A stretch of 64,000 nucleotides of DNA from Saccharicrinis sp963665705 (GCA_963665705.1 OY762448.1:1984001-2048000); one strand, 5' to 3'; shown: positions 17,887-28,225, counted from the first letter of the stretch. Notes: generated from the sequence alone by a model not told the origin. Made by a program: numbers and translations.

Positions 17887-17962
17887 ACCACCAAGACTCA
17901 AAGGCGCAAAGACTCACAATATCTTTTTCTTGGTGTTCTTAGCGACTTTGAGCCTTTGTGGT
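17887..17962. repeat. 76-bp palindromic element
   Basis: The left arm ACCACCAAGACTCAAAGGCG pairs with the right arm ending in GAGCCTTTGTGGT around an interior of about 22 nt. Related sequences beginning ACCAC(A/G)GAG and ending in its inverse are known as intergenic hairpins in many bacteria. A left-arm-only relative is at 37054-37078. It lies between the GH2 and GH28 genes and could end or process the transcript. Confidence 0.75.
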
Positions 17963-18088
17963 AAGATTTACTTTTTGTAATTAGTAATTAATTACCATTT
18001 ATATTAACAACCACCTCCCCACTCATTCTTTAAAAGGAGGAGAGCTGATTCGCATGACATACTGTGTTATACCTTTATAAATGTGCTT

Positions 18089-19495
18089 TTAGAACTTAAT
18101 TTTCTTCGTTTTTTCAAGTATAAGTTCATCTTCGCCTTTAATTGTTAAGTTAATACCTTCCCAATTTTGTGCATATTTTATATATCCAGCTTTTTTTCCT
18201 TCTAAAGTTACATTCTTAAACTTAAAATTATCAATTGTACTGGCTTTTGTACCTCCAATTTTAATTGCAGTTTGAGCCTTTGTTGCAGTTACATTAGTGA
18301 ATGTAATATTCTGAAACTTAGGTGTTCCTATTTTTGGGTCAACAGGCTCCAACATTTTTAACCAATGATCAGGTAAACTATCTCTATCATAACCTTCTGG
18401 CAATAAAGAATTACTATAGGCCGGATTCCAGTTTAAATCAACCGATAGAGGGTATTTTACATTTTCCATTGTGATATTTGCCAAATGAATATCTTCAATA
18501 TGCCCACCGCGCTGATTTGTACTCTTCAGTCTTATGCCAAAGGAGGTTCCAACAGCTTTTAAATTATACGCAACAATATGTCGAATACTACCAGAAGTTT
18601 CACTACCACAGGTTACTAAACCAGCTCCAATGCCTGCATAACAATCTCTTAAAATAATATATTCACAAGGACGATTTACTTTTAAACCATCACTATCTCT
18701 TCCTGCTTTCAGGCAAAAATTATCATCGTTGCAATTGATACTACTATTTTGAACCAAAACATATGATGAAGAATCAATGTCAATTCCATCTGTACTAGGC
18801 CCGTGTCCTTCTATGTTATTACTTATTGTAATGTCATTTACTGTTACATGCTGAGAATACAAGATGTGTAAGCTCCAGAAACCTGGTTGATATAGAACGA
18901 TACCATCCACAGTAATATCTTTACTATCAGATATTAATATTCCCCGGGGACGATCACAATCATAATCTACAATCCATCTTAAACCTTTTTTTTCATACTC
19001 TTTACGCATAGTCCAATACTTATCCCAAAAAGGTTTTCCTTTGGCGTGAATCACTCCATTGCCAGTAATAGCTGCATTTGTTTTTTTTAAGATATTAACC
19101 AAAGCTGATGGCCAATTCATTTCAACTCCTGCAACTCGTGTATCAATATATTTGTAATCTTTTAAATCCTGACTCCCCATTAACATGGTACCTTTAGGAA
19201 TATGGAAATTAACATTGTTTCCTATAAAGATTGAACCTGTTAGATAAATACCAGGTTCAAATGTTACTATTCCTCCTCCTGCTGCTTCTGCATCATCAAT
19301 AGCATTTTGGATGGCTTTAGTATTCATTTGTATGGCATCTCCAACAGCACCATAATTTTTTACATTAAAAACTTTCTGCCCTTCAGGAAAAGATTTTGCT
19401 CCAACCTTTTCCATCCATTCAAATTGAGGAATGTCATTCTGACAAAATATACTTGAACTTATAGTAAAGGCTATAATGAATAATAGATACTTCAT
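18089..19495 (-). CDS. GH28 polygalacturonase-type enzyme
   Basis: A 468-residue right-handed beta-helix enzyme with a signal peptide (to about residue 18). Family GH28 motifs are STDGIDIDSS (first Asp), NCNDDNFCLKAG (DD pair), CGSETSG and RLKS (equivalent to the RIK motif). GH28 enzymes hydrolyse alpha-galacturonosyl linkages with inversion. Together with PL11, GH105 and GH106 here it suits exo- or endo-rhamnogalacturonan activity. It lies 18 bp behind the GH106 gene. Confidence 0.93.
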   Translation of the reverse strand: MKYLLFIIAFTISSSIFCQNDIPQFEWMEKVGAKSFPEGQKVFNVKNYGAVGDAIQMNTKAIQNAIDDAEAAGGGIVTFEPGIYLTGSIFIGNNVNFHIPKGTMLMGSQDLKDYKYIDTRVAGVEMNWPSALVNILKKTNAAITGNGVIHAKGKPFWDKYWTMRKEYEKKGLRWIVDYDCDRPRGILISDSKDITVDGIVLYQPGFWSLHILYSQHVTVNDITISNNIEGHGPSTDGIDIDSSSYVLVQNSSINCNDDNFCLKAGRDSDGLKVNRPCEYIILRDCYAGIGAGLVTCGSETSGSIRHIVAYNLKAVGTSFGIRLKSTNQRGGHIEDIHLANITMENVKYPLSVDLNWNPAYSNSLLPEGYDRDSLPDHWLKMLEPVDPKIGTPKFQNITFTNVTATKAQTAIKIGGTKASTIDNFKFKNVTLEGKKAGYIKYAQNWEGINLTIKGEDELILEKTKKIKF

Positions 19496-19513
19496 AATTT
19501 TGTTTTGTTTGTT

Positions 19514-22303
19514 TTACTTTGAGAACTTAACCGGGATTAACTTAACATGACTATTTAATCCTGCCGGCATTGTTTCCCAATTTGCATAACCCGTTTTCTT
19601 ATAATTTAAGTCTACCAGATTTATTTCTTTAAAAATACGCCATTTAATTCCTTGTCTGTCCAAACTGGCAATATGGTTAGCCGGTAATCCGGTTACTTCA
19701 ATTTCAATTGAGTTTAAACCATTTACTAAATATTCACCTACAGAAAGCTCATAAGGTACAGCCCAAAGCGTTTGAATATCAACTCCATTTACTTTAACTC
19801 TTGCAGTTTCTCTAACATCTCCCAGGTCAAGTATCCAGTCTTTATTTTCACTCTTATCAACGGTAAAAGTAGTTGAGTAAACAGCTACACCCATATTTTC
19901 TTTTGCCTCTGGCGAGTTCAATTTTGTCCATGGAATTAATTTAGGAAGAGAAAATGTATCTGTAATTGCAGGTATACTTTCTTTAAAATAGATTTTCCAA
20001 TTATTATTGATTAAAAATGGGTTTCCTGTTTCAATAACATAAGGCCAATTTTCGCAATTTACATTTATGTTGAATGTTTGTAAAATTACGGATTCTCCTG
20101 ATTTTAATTGAATTCTGACTTTTGTTTTACCATCTTCTTGTTTAAGGCTTGCTTTCCCTTTATTTCCGGTCATTGGGTCGAAGAATACAACAGATGTTGT
20201 CGGTTCATGTAATGTAATCCATGTATCAGTATCCTGATGTTTTAATGCAGAAATAAAATAGTGATATCCGTTATTATTTTTTCGACGAATAAACTGTAGA
20301 TCAGCTTTTTTCTTAAATTCTTCAGGAACAACTCCTGTTTGGGTCAAAGTTTGTTCAAAATCAACACCAGTAATAATTTTACCTTTTTCAAATGCAGTTG
20401 AATTGGTTTTTTCAAAGCTAACTTTTGGTAATTGATTGATTACATTATTGAAATTTTGTCTACGCTCGGTTAAGTTACCAAATCCAGGAACATCGTTTGG
20501 ATAGTTTTCCAGAAATACGATTTGTGCTCCTTTTGCAGCAAGATCTAATAGGTTTTGTATTATTTCTGCTGGCATTTTTTCAACTGCAGGTACTATTAAA
20601 GCTTTATATGATACTCCTCCCTTAGTAATTAATTGACCATCTTTAACATTTGTTGATTTAACAAAAGCATCAGAAATATAATCCATATCATATCCTGATT
20701 TACTGATAGAATTAACCACACTAATAAATTCAGGAGCACGCTCTTTCATTTTATGGATGTCGAACATTAATAATCGACCATCCTCTTTATGCCACATATC
20801 GTATACCGGAAGATATACCAGAAAATCATTATCTGGTTGTCCCATTTGCATAAACGATTGAACTCGTGAAATATATTTAAAAAAGGGATTGGCATCTCTC
20901 CATAATGGATTGGTAGGACTCATATCAACAGATGCATAGAATTTCCACCCCGGCCATGCTGCCTCTTCTGGACTATAAGTTGTTCCATGGAAATATACAT
21001 GGTTAACACCAGAAACATACATTAAATCCAAATCGGGTTTACACTGAGAAAAAGAAGTTCGAAAATGCTCCGTTAACCACGTAAATGTTTCGGATGAGGT
21101 ATATTGTTTACCAGAAATATGAGCTGCCGAAGAAGCATATTTAAGCATGGATAAATCCGAATAATTATGACGCGTGAGAGAATCTTTTCTTAATCCGTTA
21201 ATGTCGAAATCAGATAATCCAAAACCTTCACATTCTGGAACATCAACAGCTGCATAAACATCAATTAAATTTGCAGGTGATCCGTGAGCCTGATTTCTGG
21301 TTTTACTATTCATTTCATGAGCCCACTCAGTCCATGGAATAGTAAAATTATTTAATAACATGCTTCCTAATGTTTCTCTGTAGTCAGAAACAATTCGGGC
21401 TACAGTATCATTACGTTCTTCGCTTAAAAAATAGGGTAAGTATTCTTCAAGTTTATAACCGTGCATTTTTTCAAAAGTTTCCAGTAACCCAGGAGTCCAG
21501 TCTGCTCTGTATACCTCATAACTATCGTTGAAGAAATACTTAGGAGGTGTGGCATTACTTTTATTAAAGGCTTTTGAAAAACGATCTAAATATCTCTCAA
21601 CTCCGGGTTTTGAGTAATGATTTAATACTAAACCTTTACCTCCTGGAGCTGCTCTTTTAACCTGTTGAAAAGTATGTCCTTCAAATAAGGCGATTAATTT
21701 CCATGTTCCTTCTGGAGCAGTCCAATTCAATTTATTATTCTCTACTTTACTAGTTAAATCTATACATTCACCATTCTCAGAATAAGCCATTAAACGAGAA
21801 AGCAGGGCAGAAGTCTTTTGTTTTTCATCATCTGGTAAGATATCTTCTTTGAGTTGCTCACCAGTCTTTAATGAATATTCTTTAATGAGTAATCTACCTG
21901 CTGCATCTTCAACTGAAACTTCAGGTCCTCCAAATGGCCAACCTGTCCCTGTATTCATATCAATATTGATACCCAACCTATTTCCTTCACTTTGAGTATG
22001 AGAATACAATTCCATCCATCTGTCAGATAGAAAATCGACTTCATTTGAATCGTTTCCCTGAACACCATAGATTGGCGTAATTTCAAGAGAACCAATACCT
22101 GCATCAGCATAGGCTTCCATGTTTTTAGTCAGGTTCTCTTCATCAACCGAATTACCCATCCACCACCAACGTGATCCTGGTTTAGTATCAATAGATTCCT
22201 TTGGCCAATCAACCTTTGATTGGCATTGAGCAAAGAGTAAAGGAATACTTAAAACTATAGTATGTTTTGCCAGTTTTTTAAGGAATAACAACATGATTTG
22301 CAA
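19514..22303 (-). CDS. GH106 alpha-L-rhamnosidase lipoprotein
   Basis: A 929-residue protein with a lipoprotein leader (LLFAQC). GSRWWWMGNSVDEEN near residue 43 and the following GIGSLEITPIYG are typical of GH106, and the C-terminal part has a galactose-binding-like beta domain (~800-900, LDLGDVRETARVKVNG). GH106 enzymes remove alpha-L-rhamnose with inversion and are typical of rhamnogalacturonan degradation. Its start overlaps the end of the CE12 gene by 26 bp, or 17 bp if translation starts at the second Met, so the two are coupled. Confidence 0.92.
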   Translation of the reverse strand: MQIMLLFLKKLAKHTIVLSIPLLFAQCQSKVDWPKESIDTKPGSRWWWMGNSVDEENLTKNMEAYADAGIGSLEITPIYGVQGNDSNEVDFLSDRWMELYSHTQSEGNRLGINIDMNTGTGWPFGGPEVSVEDAAGRLLIKEYSLKTGEQLKEDILPDDEKQKTSALLSRLMAYSENGECIDLTSKVENNKLNWTAPEGTWKLIALFEGHTFQQVKRAAPGGKGLVLNHYSKPGVERYLDRFSKAFNKSNATPPKYFFNDSYEVYRADWTPGLLETFEKMHGYKLEEYLPYFLSEERNDTVARIVSDYRETLGSMLLNNFTIPWTEWAHEMNSKTRNQAHGSPANLIDVYAAVDVPECEGFGLSDFDINGLRKDSLTRHNYSDLSMLKYASSAAHISGKQYTSSETFTWLTEHFRTSFSQCKPDLDLMYVSGVNHVYFHGTTYSPEEAAWPGWKFYASVDMSPTNPLWRDANPFFKYISRVQSFMQMGQPDNDFLVYLPVYDMWHKEDGRLLMFDIHKMKERAPEFISVVNSISKSGYDMDYISDAFVKSTNVKDGQLITKGGVSYKALIVPAVEKMPAEIIQNLLDLAAKGAQIVFLENYPNDVPGFGNLTERRQNFNNVINQLPKVSFEKTNSTAFEKGKIITGVDFEQTLTQTGVVPEEFKKKADLQFIRRKNNNGYHYFISALKHQDTDTWITLHEPTTSVVFFDPMTGNKGKASLKQEDGKTKVRIQLKSGESVILQTFNINVNCENWPYVIETGNPFLINNNWKIYFKESIPAITDTFSLPKLIPWTKLNSPEAKENMGVAVYSTTFTVDKSENKDWILDLGDVRETARVKVNGVDIQTLWAVPYELSVGEYLVNGLNSIEIEVTGLPANHIASLDRQGIKWRIFKEINLVDLNYKKTGYANWETMPAGLNSHVKLIPVKFSK

Positions 22304-23027
22304 TATTTATAAGGTTTTGCTTTTTAATTTCTTTTGCTACAATTTTTGCAACAGCCATGGCGCCGGGAGTTTGCAAATGTGTATCGTCCTGAGATCCATT
22401 AGGTCGAATGGAATCAACTCCTGCCGGAATCCACATATATAATTCTTTAGAAGGTTCATCACCAAGCATAATAATCATATCTCTGGTTTTAACATAAGTG
22501 TCAATCAACGGAATGTTTAAAGAATCCGCCAGTTGACGCATGATTGCAGGGTAACCTAACAAACGGTCATCAACAAGAGATCTGCCATTAAATGTTCTCA
22601 TTACAATTGAAGTTGCCAAAATAGGATTAGCCTGTTTAGCTTGAGCCTCACTAATCATCTTTATCAGATTGTTTTTGTAATCAGGGTAGGAGGCATGTCT
22701 TTCAGGTTTGCTGGAAGCATCATTATGCCCAAATTGAATAATTACATAGTCATCAGCTTTAATTGAATCAATAATACCTTGCCATCTTTCTTCAGCAATA
22801 AAGCTTTTCGTACTTCTACCTGCTTTTGCCTTATTAACTACCGTAACATGCTCATCAAAGTATTTAGGTAACATCTGTGCCCAACCTCTCATTACGGTTC
22901 GGGTAGTGTCATATCCTTGAGCTGTTGAATCTCCGGCAATATATATGCTTACATCTTTTGGTTTAGGTGTGTTACAACTAATAAATGCAATGATTGAAAA
23001 TAGAGTTATTGTTGTTTTTAGTTTCAT
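22278..23027 (-). CDS. CE12-type rhamnogalacturonan acetylesterase
   Basis: About 249 residues from the Met at 23027. The upstream ATG at 23060 adds 11 residues before a clear lipoprotein leader (FSIIAFISC). SGNH hydrolase blocks: AGDSTAQGY (Ser nucleophile), KAGRSTKSF, IQFGHNDAS and DDTHLQ (Asp-His). CE12 enzymes remove acetyl groups from galacturonic acid of rhamnogalacturonan. The ~73-nt cis-element at 23111-23184 lies directly upstream, so this gene and the GH106 behind it may be controlled separately from the rest of the operon. Confidence 0.9.
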   Translation of the reverse strand: MKLKTTITLFSIIAFISCNTPKPKDVSIYIAGDSTAQGYDTTRTVMRGWAQMLPKYFDEHVTVVNKAKAGRSTKSFIAEERWQGIIDSIKADDYVIIQFGHNDASSKPERHASYPDYKNNLIKMISEAQAKQANPILATSIVMRTFNGRSLVDDRLLGYPAIMRQLADSLNIPLIDTYVKTRDMIIMLGDEPSKELYMWIPAGVDSIRPNGSQDDTHLQTPGAMAVAKIVAKEIKKQNLINIANHVVIP

Positions 23028-23110
23028 TTGTAATGTTTTTTTATTCGTCAGAAGAAGCAAATAACCTAAATTTATCGTAATATGCTATTTGTTTCATATG
23101 TCTAAATTTG

Positions 23111-23184
23111 CTTTTAATTGCCATATGGAACTCGCCAATTTAGTCATTCTCGCATGTGAGAAAAACTTTCTCCTGGCTCGTTTC
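23111..23184 (-). promoter_or_regulatory. candidate cis-regulatory RNA, copy B
   Basis: Read on the minus strand it begins GAAACGAGCCAGGAGAAAG and ends TTCCATATGGCAATTAAAAG, about 84 nt before the CE12 start. The stem GAGAAA/TTTCTC can be replaced by the alternative stem TTCTC/GAGAA around ACATGC. Copies at 43475-43546 and 47698-47769 keep the same order of conserved blocks and the same orientation to the next gene. Confidence 0.6.
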
Positions 23185-23202
23185 TTATGTATGTTATTTT
23201 AA

Positions 23203-26200
23203 TTATTTGTTTTCGTTAATCAATTTAATGTCAACCGTTAAATTTCTGTTACAGGTTATTTTATTGTCTTTAAAAATTAATTCACCTACTTGAATCGATG
23301 ATCTACGGGTTTCATAATTATCCTCTTTAACACCCTCTGTTCTTCCCGGGTGTGTAAAGTAAAAAATGTATGCTCTTCCATTATTGATTACCACATCTGC
23401 GTGACCGCCTTTTACTTCATCATCAGTTCCAAATCCCGGATTTTCAAGAATACGATCTTTTTGAAGATGCCAGTTCTCCATATTTTTTGAACTATAAACC
23501 GTAAGACCATTCCATGAATCAATAACCATGAAATACCTATCTTTCCAATAAAATACTACAGGACCTTCACCGCGTCTTTCTGCAGCAGCAAGTCCTTTGT
23601 CTTCCCACTTATACAAGTCATCACTCTCTGCATAGTATATTGATTTGTTATGACGCTCGTTATTGTAATACATTCTCCATTTTCCGTTAGGAGCTTTGAT
23701 TACTTCCGCATCAATAACTTTGTCAGAAACAAGCTTTATTTGTGATTCAAATTTCCAGTCGATTAAGTTGCTACTGGTTAAATGAATGATTTCACGAGGA
23801 TGACTCCAATCCGTAAATACTCCGGAAACTATTGTTAAATACATATGATAGGTTCCATCATGTTCCATTACATCCGGAGCCCAATAGGTAACATCTTTAC
23901 TTCCATAGTTAATATTGGCATCAGTTTTATATTTCCATGTTAATCCACCATCTTCTGATTCTGCAATACCAATAGGTGTACCATGAACCCAATCGACACC
24001 CTGAGTATTTTCAAGGTTAGCTCTGCGATTGGTATAAAACATAAACCATTTTTGCTCTTGTTTATTCCAGATGATTACAGGATCTGCTGCACCATCAAAA
24101 ACAGGATCACGATAAAGTGGTTTAGGAGCAACTTTAGTTGGATTATCAATAGCATCCTTTTTCATGTAGTTCTTTAAGTCGCAACCTTCAAGATTGTATA
24201 CAGCTTTTGCAATAGTATTACCATGTAAAATAGCTCCTATATAAGAAGTATGCACATTGTCTTTATAATAAGGTTTGGTAGCTTCCTGACCTATTTTTTC
24301 ATACTCACTAGCACATAAATCATTGGCATCGATATAACATACATTTTCTTCTTCAGCAACTTGTTTGGTCCATTTAGCATAGGTGTTAGTAACACGAGCC
24401 ATTTTACCATCTGTCCAATTATTTCGAGGAGTATGAGATAGTGCGATTACCTTAACTCCATGGGCCTTTGCTTGCTTTATATAGTAACGCATGTAATGAC
24501 CAAATGTATATACTGTTTCTGGACCACCTGTTGCTTCCATAATATAATCCTGAGATTCATCTCCTGTGCCTTTTATTGAGGCACGAGCTCTTCCTGTATT
24601 AAACGGTCCGCCATCATTATGTCCAAATTGTATAAACAGATAATCACCTTCTTTTAAACCTTCCAATACGTTTTGCCATAAACCTTCAGTTAAGAATGAT
24701 CTACTACTGCGACCACCTAATGCATGATTTTCAATAGTCACTTTAGTTGTATCAAAGAAGTTATCAAAGAAGCTGGCCCATCCCCATTGTCCCCAATCTC
24801 CACGGTCACGACCATTTTTAACTGTAGAATCACCAATAACAAATACTACAGGATTATCTCCTTTTCGTGTACTACCAGCTTTTAAGTAAGGTGGGTGACG
24901 AGGATCTCCAACTGAGAAAATAGGTTCTGTATAAGGTTGTGTTTGTCCGTAAAAATGAACTGCACTGTCGTTCATTTTAGGAAACCAGTGATTGAGTAAC
25001 TCAATCATTTCAGCTCCTGCAAATAGCATAGGGCCGTAACTATGAGCAGCAAAAGCACTTGTTGGACGATGATAATAGAAGGCAGGATCAAAACCCATAC
25101 CTGTTCCTACACATGTACCTTCAACCTGACCTTTATTATTAATTTTTTCAGATAGTGCATTCCAACCTAATGTAGCAACTGAGCCATAGACTCTTGCATT
25201 TAACCATCCCTGGTTAATACCATGAGCAATAGCGTACACGTAAATTGCACTTGCAGATGTTTCAAGGTAAGAATCGTTTTTGTTGATCAATTGGTGCCAT
25301 AAACCAGTACCGGATTGATATTGTACTAAAGATGCAATATGCTTTTGGTATAACTCCAAAATCCATTGTCTATCTTCATTTTTTTCAGGAAGCACATCTA
25401 AAGCCTCGCAAAGAGTAAGCAATGCCCAACCATTTGCTCTGGCCCAGAAGAACTGTGGTTCAGGATTTAAACCTTCAACCCATCCATGACGAAACAAGCC
25501 TTCTTCCTCCACAAACATTTTTTCTTTAAAAAGTTTGATTTGCTTAATGGCTTCAGTAGTGTACTTGTCATCATGTTTATATTTTCCCATTTGTAACAGG
25601 GCAGGGATTCCCATAAACATATCATCTAACCATACCGTGTTATGAAGGGGGCGTTTCCGGGCAAAAGTACCATCTTCTAAACGGTATTCATGGTACATGA
25701 TATAATCAATATAATTTCCTATTAAAGTATCAAGTTCTGTTGTTGGTTTTTCAAAGATAGAAGCCTTAATCATTGAAGTACACATTGCTCCGGCATCATC
25801 TAAAGCATGAGGTTGTAAAACACTTCTCATTAAAGGATCAATAGTTCCTTCTTCCGTTAATATTTTTTGAAAATAGGGAGCAACTTCTGATAAAAAATTA
25901 AAGCGCTCTTTTACGTATTGAAGATATTTAAAATCGTCAGATACCTGAGCCATTCTTATCATTGCTGCATAAGTTACTCCCCACTCGTAAGTTGTTAATC
26001 GAAAATCACCTTTTTTTAGATGACAGTTATTATTAATGCTTTTATAATCGGTTATTATTTGTTGGTTTGATGAATTGATAATTTCAGTCGGAGTAACTTT
26101 TGAAAGATATTCGAGAATACATTCCATTTTTTTTCCAATTTCATCTTTGGTTGGAACATGGTAATTTATCGAATAATCAGGTTGTAATAAATGTAAGGGG

Positions 26201-26373
26201 GTGTTTGCATCATTTACTACTTGTTTTGCTTCAGGAATTTCTTTTTTGTTCTTATTCCTTTTTGAGTCTTTCTTTTGTGCAACAGAAAAGACTCCAATAA
26301 AAAGCATTGATAGTATTATAGAAAAAATTTTTGAGGGGATGTGAAATTGATTCATGTTAAAAATAGCTTTCAT
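23203..26373 (-). CDS. GH105-CE12-GH43 trimodular pectin enzyme
   Basis: A 1056-residue exported protein (signal to about residue 32). Residues ~80-465 are a GH105 unsaturated rhamnogalacturonyl hydrolase ((a/a)6 barrel; NTVWLDDM with Asp 250/251, FFWARANGWA). Residues ~505-730 are a CE12-type SGNH esterase (GDST with Ser 516, QFGHND, DNVHTS with Asp 705 and His 708). Residues ~755-1045 are a five-bladed GH43-like domain (Asp 764, Asp in WAPDV, Glu 890 in VIDAE). The three activities act on successive groups of the same oligosaccharide: deacetylation, removal of an arabinose-type side unit and removal of the unsaturated end. The fusion is unusual, and the GH43 specificity is unknown. Confidence 0.9.
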   Translation of the reverse strand: MKAIFNMNQFHIPSKIFSIILSMLFIGVFSVAQKKDSKRNKNKKEIPEAKQVVNDANTPLHLLQPDYSINYHVPTKDEIGKKMECILEYLSKVTPTEIINSSNQQIITDYKSINNNCHLKKGDFRLTTYEWGVTYAAMIRMAQVSDDFKYLQYVKERFNFLSEVAPYFQKILTEEGTIDPLMRSVLQPHALDDAGAMCTSMIKASIFEKPTTELDTLIGNYIDYIMYHEYRLEDGTFARKRPLHNTVWLDDMFMGIPALLQMGKYKHDDKYTTEAIKQIKLFKEKMFVEEEGLFRHGWVEGLNPEPQFFWARANGWALLTLCEALDVLPEKNEDRQWILELYQKHIASLVQYQSGTGLWHQLINKNDSYLETSASAIYVYAIAHGINQGWLNARVYGSVATLGWNALSEKINNKGQVEGTCVGTGMGFDPAFYYHRPTSAFAAHSYGPMLFAGAEMIELLNHWFPKMNDSAVHFYGQTQPYTEPIFSVGDPRHPPYLKAGSTRKGDNPVVFVIGDSTVKNGRDRGDWGQWGWASFFDNFFDTTKVTIENHALGGRSSRSFLTEGLWQNVLEGLKEGDYLFIQFGHNDGGPFNTGRARASIKGTGDESQDYIMEATGGPETVYTFGHYMRYYIKQAKAHGVKVIALSHTPRNNWTDGKMARVTNTYAKWTKQVAEEENVCYIDANDLCASEYEKIGQEATKPYYKDNVHTSYIGAILHGNTIAKAVYNLEGCDLKNYMKKDAIDNPTKVAPKPLYRDPVFDGAADPVIIWNKQEQKWFMFYTNRRANLENTQGVDWVHGTPIGIAESEDGGLTWKYKTDANINYGSKDVTYWAPDVMEHDGTYHMYLTIVSGVFTDWSHPREIIHLTSSNLIDWKFESQIKLVSDKVIDAEVIKAPNGKWRMYYNNERHNKSIYYAESDDLYKWEDKGLAAAERRGEGPVVFYWKDRYFMVIDSWNGLTVYSSKNMENWHLQKDRILENPGFGTDDEVKGGHADVVINNGRAYIFYFTHPGRTEGVKEDNYETRRSSIQVGELIFKDNKITCNRNLTVDIKLINENK

Positions 26374-26684
26374 TGTTTATTGTCTAATTCTATTATTGCT
26401 TATTTAAGAGTTTCAAAAATATAAACCATTGCAGCGTATAAGCTGTATATTCTTCCATAATCCTGTCAAATTATCCAAGAGCCAGTTTTAATGCTCTATA
26501 CTATGTGAAGTCTATGATTCTGGATAGGAGTTACTTATATTTTTTTTAGTAAAAAAAGTTATCAATATGTGCCATTTAGTATCATTTTCGAACAAAATAT
26601 ACCGACATATATATGAAAAGAAAGGATGGTCTATTATTATCAATTATATGTCGGTTATTAAATCAAATTTTAATCAATAAATGG
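26374..26684. other. intergenic region with an 11-bp stem hairpin
   Basis: Between the sulfatase stop and the trimodular gene start. ACCGACATATA (26601-26611) pairs perfectly with TATATGTCGGT (26645-26655) around 33 nt; read on the minus strand it follows the sulfatase stop by 30 bp and is followed by TATATTTTG, so it may terminate or stabilise the upstream message. The remaining ~220 bp is AT-rich, probably with a secondary promoter; no further element is clear. Confidence 0.5.
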
Positions 26685-28151
26685 TCATTGTTTTTGAACT
26701 GGCCAATAAGGTGATTCTGTCCTACAGGAGGAAAGATATGTTTTAATCTGTTCTATAATCTCCGGATTTTTATCGGCAATGTCATTTTGTTCACCAACAT
26801 CAACCGATAAATCATATAATTCCATTTTACCTTTTATCACTACAGCTTTCCATTTGCCATATCTAACTGCTTGTTTATATCCTCTTTCAAAGAATTCCCA
26901 GTATAAAAAGCGAGGTGAGTCAGACATTGGTTTATCAAGTATTGAAGGATAAACACTGATACCATCTGTTTTCATTAAATCAGAATTGTAATCAGCTATG
27001 TCTGCAAAAGTAGGCATGATATCAGCAAAATACCAAGGTAATTCAGACTGGGTTCCAGCCTTAACTATTTTGGGAGACCAAACAATCATTGGTGTACGAA
27101 TTCCACCTTCGTACATATCTCTTTTATAGCCTCTTAGCTTGCCATTAGAATCGAAGTAATCAACCACCTCGGTTAATTTATCAGAATAGTTTGACCTAGG
27201 GCCATTATCTGAACAGAAAAACACAATAGTATTATTGCTTAATCCTTCTTTAATAAGGGTTTGCTTTAGTCTTTCAATGTTTAAATCAAGATGATAAATC
27301 ATAGAAGCATAAGTCTTCATATTATCAGGCCAATCTTCATCTTCATATATGGCATTATCTGGAGCATCAAGGGGGGCATGCGGGTTTGAGTAGCATAGCA
27401 TTACCATAAAAGGTTTGTCGCTATCTTTATTCTTTTTTATAAAATCGATTGTTTCATCAGTACAAATATCTGTATGATAGTATCCTTTTTTACCATCTAC
27501 ATTTTGAGGGATATCAATCATTTCATTATTGTACATTCTTTTATTTGGCCAATATGTACTGGCATATGTTTTTGGTTTATTAGTTAACCATCCATGAAAT
27601 TCATCAAATCCGCGATGTAAGGGAGTGGCAGTAGAATCATATCCACCCAAATGCCATTTACTTATTAAACAGGTTTTATATCCTGCATCATGCATTAAAT
27701 TTCCTACAGTGTAATCATTATCTGCTAAGTTTGCTCTGTAAAGTATTTTATCCCCTTTTTTACCTTCTTTTCCTCCGGTAATAGTAGTATTTCCTCTTAC
27801 TGTAGTATGGCCTGTATGCTGACCTGTCATTAATACACTTCGTGAAGGCCCACAAACGGGAGCACCTGCATAGGTATTTGTATATACTTTACCTTCTTTG
27901 GCAAGTTGATCAATATGTGGAGTTTTCATTAACTTTTGCCCGGAGTAACCAACATCATTATATCCTAAATCATCAGCTAATACAAAAATAATATTGGGTT
28001 TTTTTGTAGTTTTACTTTGAAGGGAGGTTGATTGGGAAGGGTTAGTACTACATCCAGAAAGAACAGATATTATACTTATTAAAAATGAAAATACATATGT
28101 ATTTATTTTAATAGGAGTAAAGTTGTATTCTTTTGTTGATTTATAATACAT
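26685..28151 (-). CDS. S1-family sulfatase lipoprotein
   Basis: A 488-residue protein with a lipoprotein leader (VLSGCST, Cys 34). VLADDLGYND (Asp 60 and 61) binds calcium, and CGPSR at Cys 100 is the sulfatase signature; the Cys is converted to formylglycine by an FGE-type enzyme encoded elsewhere. Other metal and sulfate ligands: KWHLGG, SNPHAPLDAP and CSDNGP. A sulfatase between SusD and the pectin enzymes means the target glycan, or part of it, is probably sulfated, as in marine plant or algal polymers. The subfamily and the sulfate position cannot be read from the sequence. Confidence 0.93.
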   Translation of the reverse strand: MYYKSTKEYNFTPIKINTYVFSFLISIISVLSGCSTNPSQSTSLQSKTTKKPNIIFVLADDLGYNDVGYSGQKLMKTPHIDQLAKEGKVYTNTYAGAPVCGPSRSVLMTGQHTGHTTVRGNTTITGGKEGKKGDKILYRANLADNDYTVGNLMHDAGYKTCLISKWHLGGYDSTATPLHRGFDEFHGWLTNKPKTYASTYWPNKRMYNNEMIDIPQNVDGKKGYYHTDICTDETIDFIKKNKDSDKPFMVMLCYSNPHAPLDAPDNAIYEDEDWPDNMKTYASMIYHLDLNIERLKQTLIKEGLSNNTIVFFCSDNGPRSNYSDKLTEVVDYFDSNGKLRGYKRDMYEGGIRTPMIVWSPKIVKAGTQSELPWYFADIMPTFADIADYNSDLMKTDGISVYPSILDKPMSDSPRFLYWEFFERGYKQAVRYGKWKAVVIKGKMELYDLSVDVGEQNDIADKNPEIIEQIKTYLSSCRTESPYWPVQKQ

Positions 28152-28198
28152 TACAAATTATAGATTGTGACAAAATAATAATTCAGATTTGATAAAAT

Positions 28199-28225
28199 GG
28201 GTAACTCAAATATTTTGAGTTACCC
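28199..28225 (-). terminator. 12-bp perfect hairpin after susD
   Basis: GGGTAACTCAAA pairs with TTTGAGTTACCC around 3 nt. It lies 35 bp behind the SusD stop and 48 bp before the sulfatase start. It probably gives partial termination, so that SusC/SusD are made in excess over the enzymes behind them. Confidence 0.75.
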
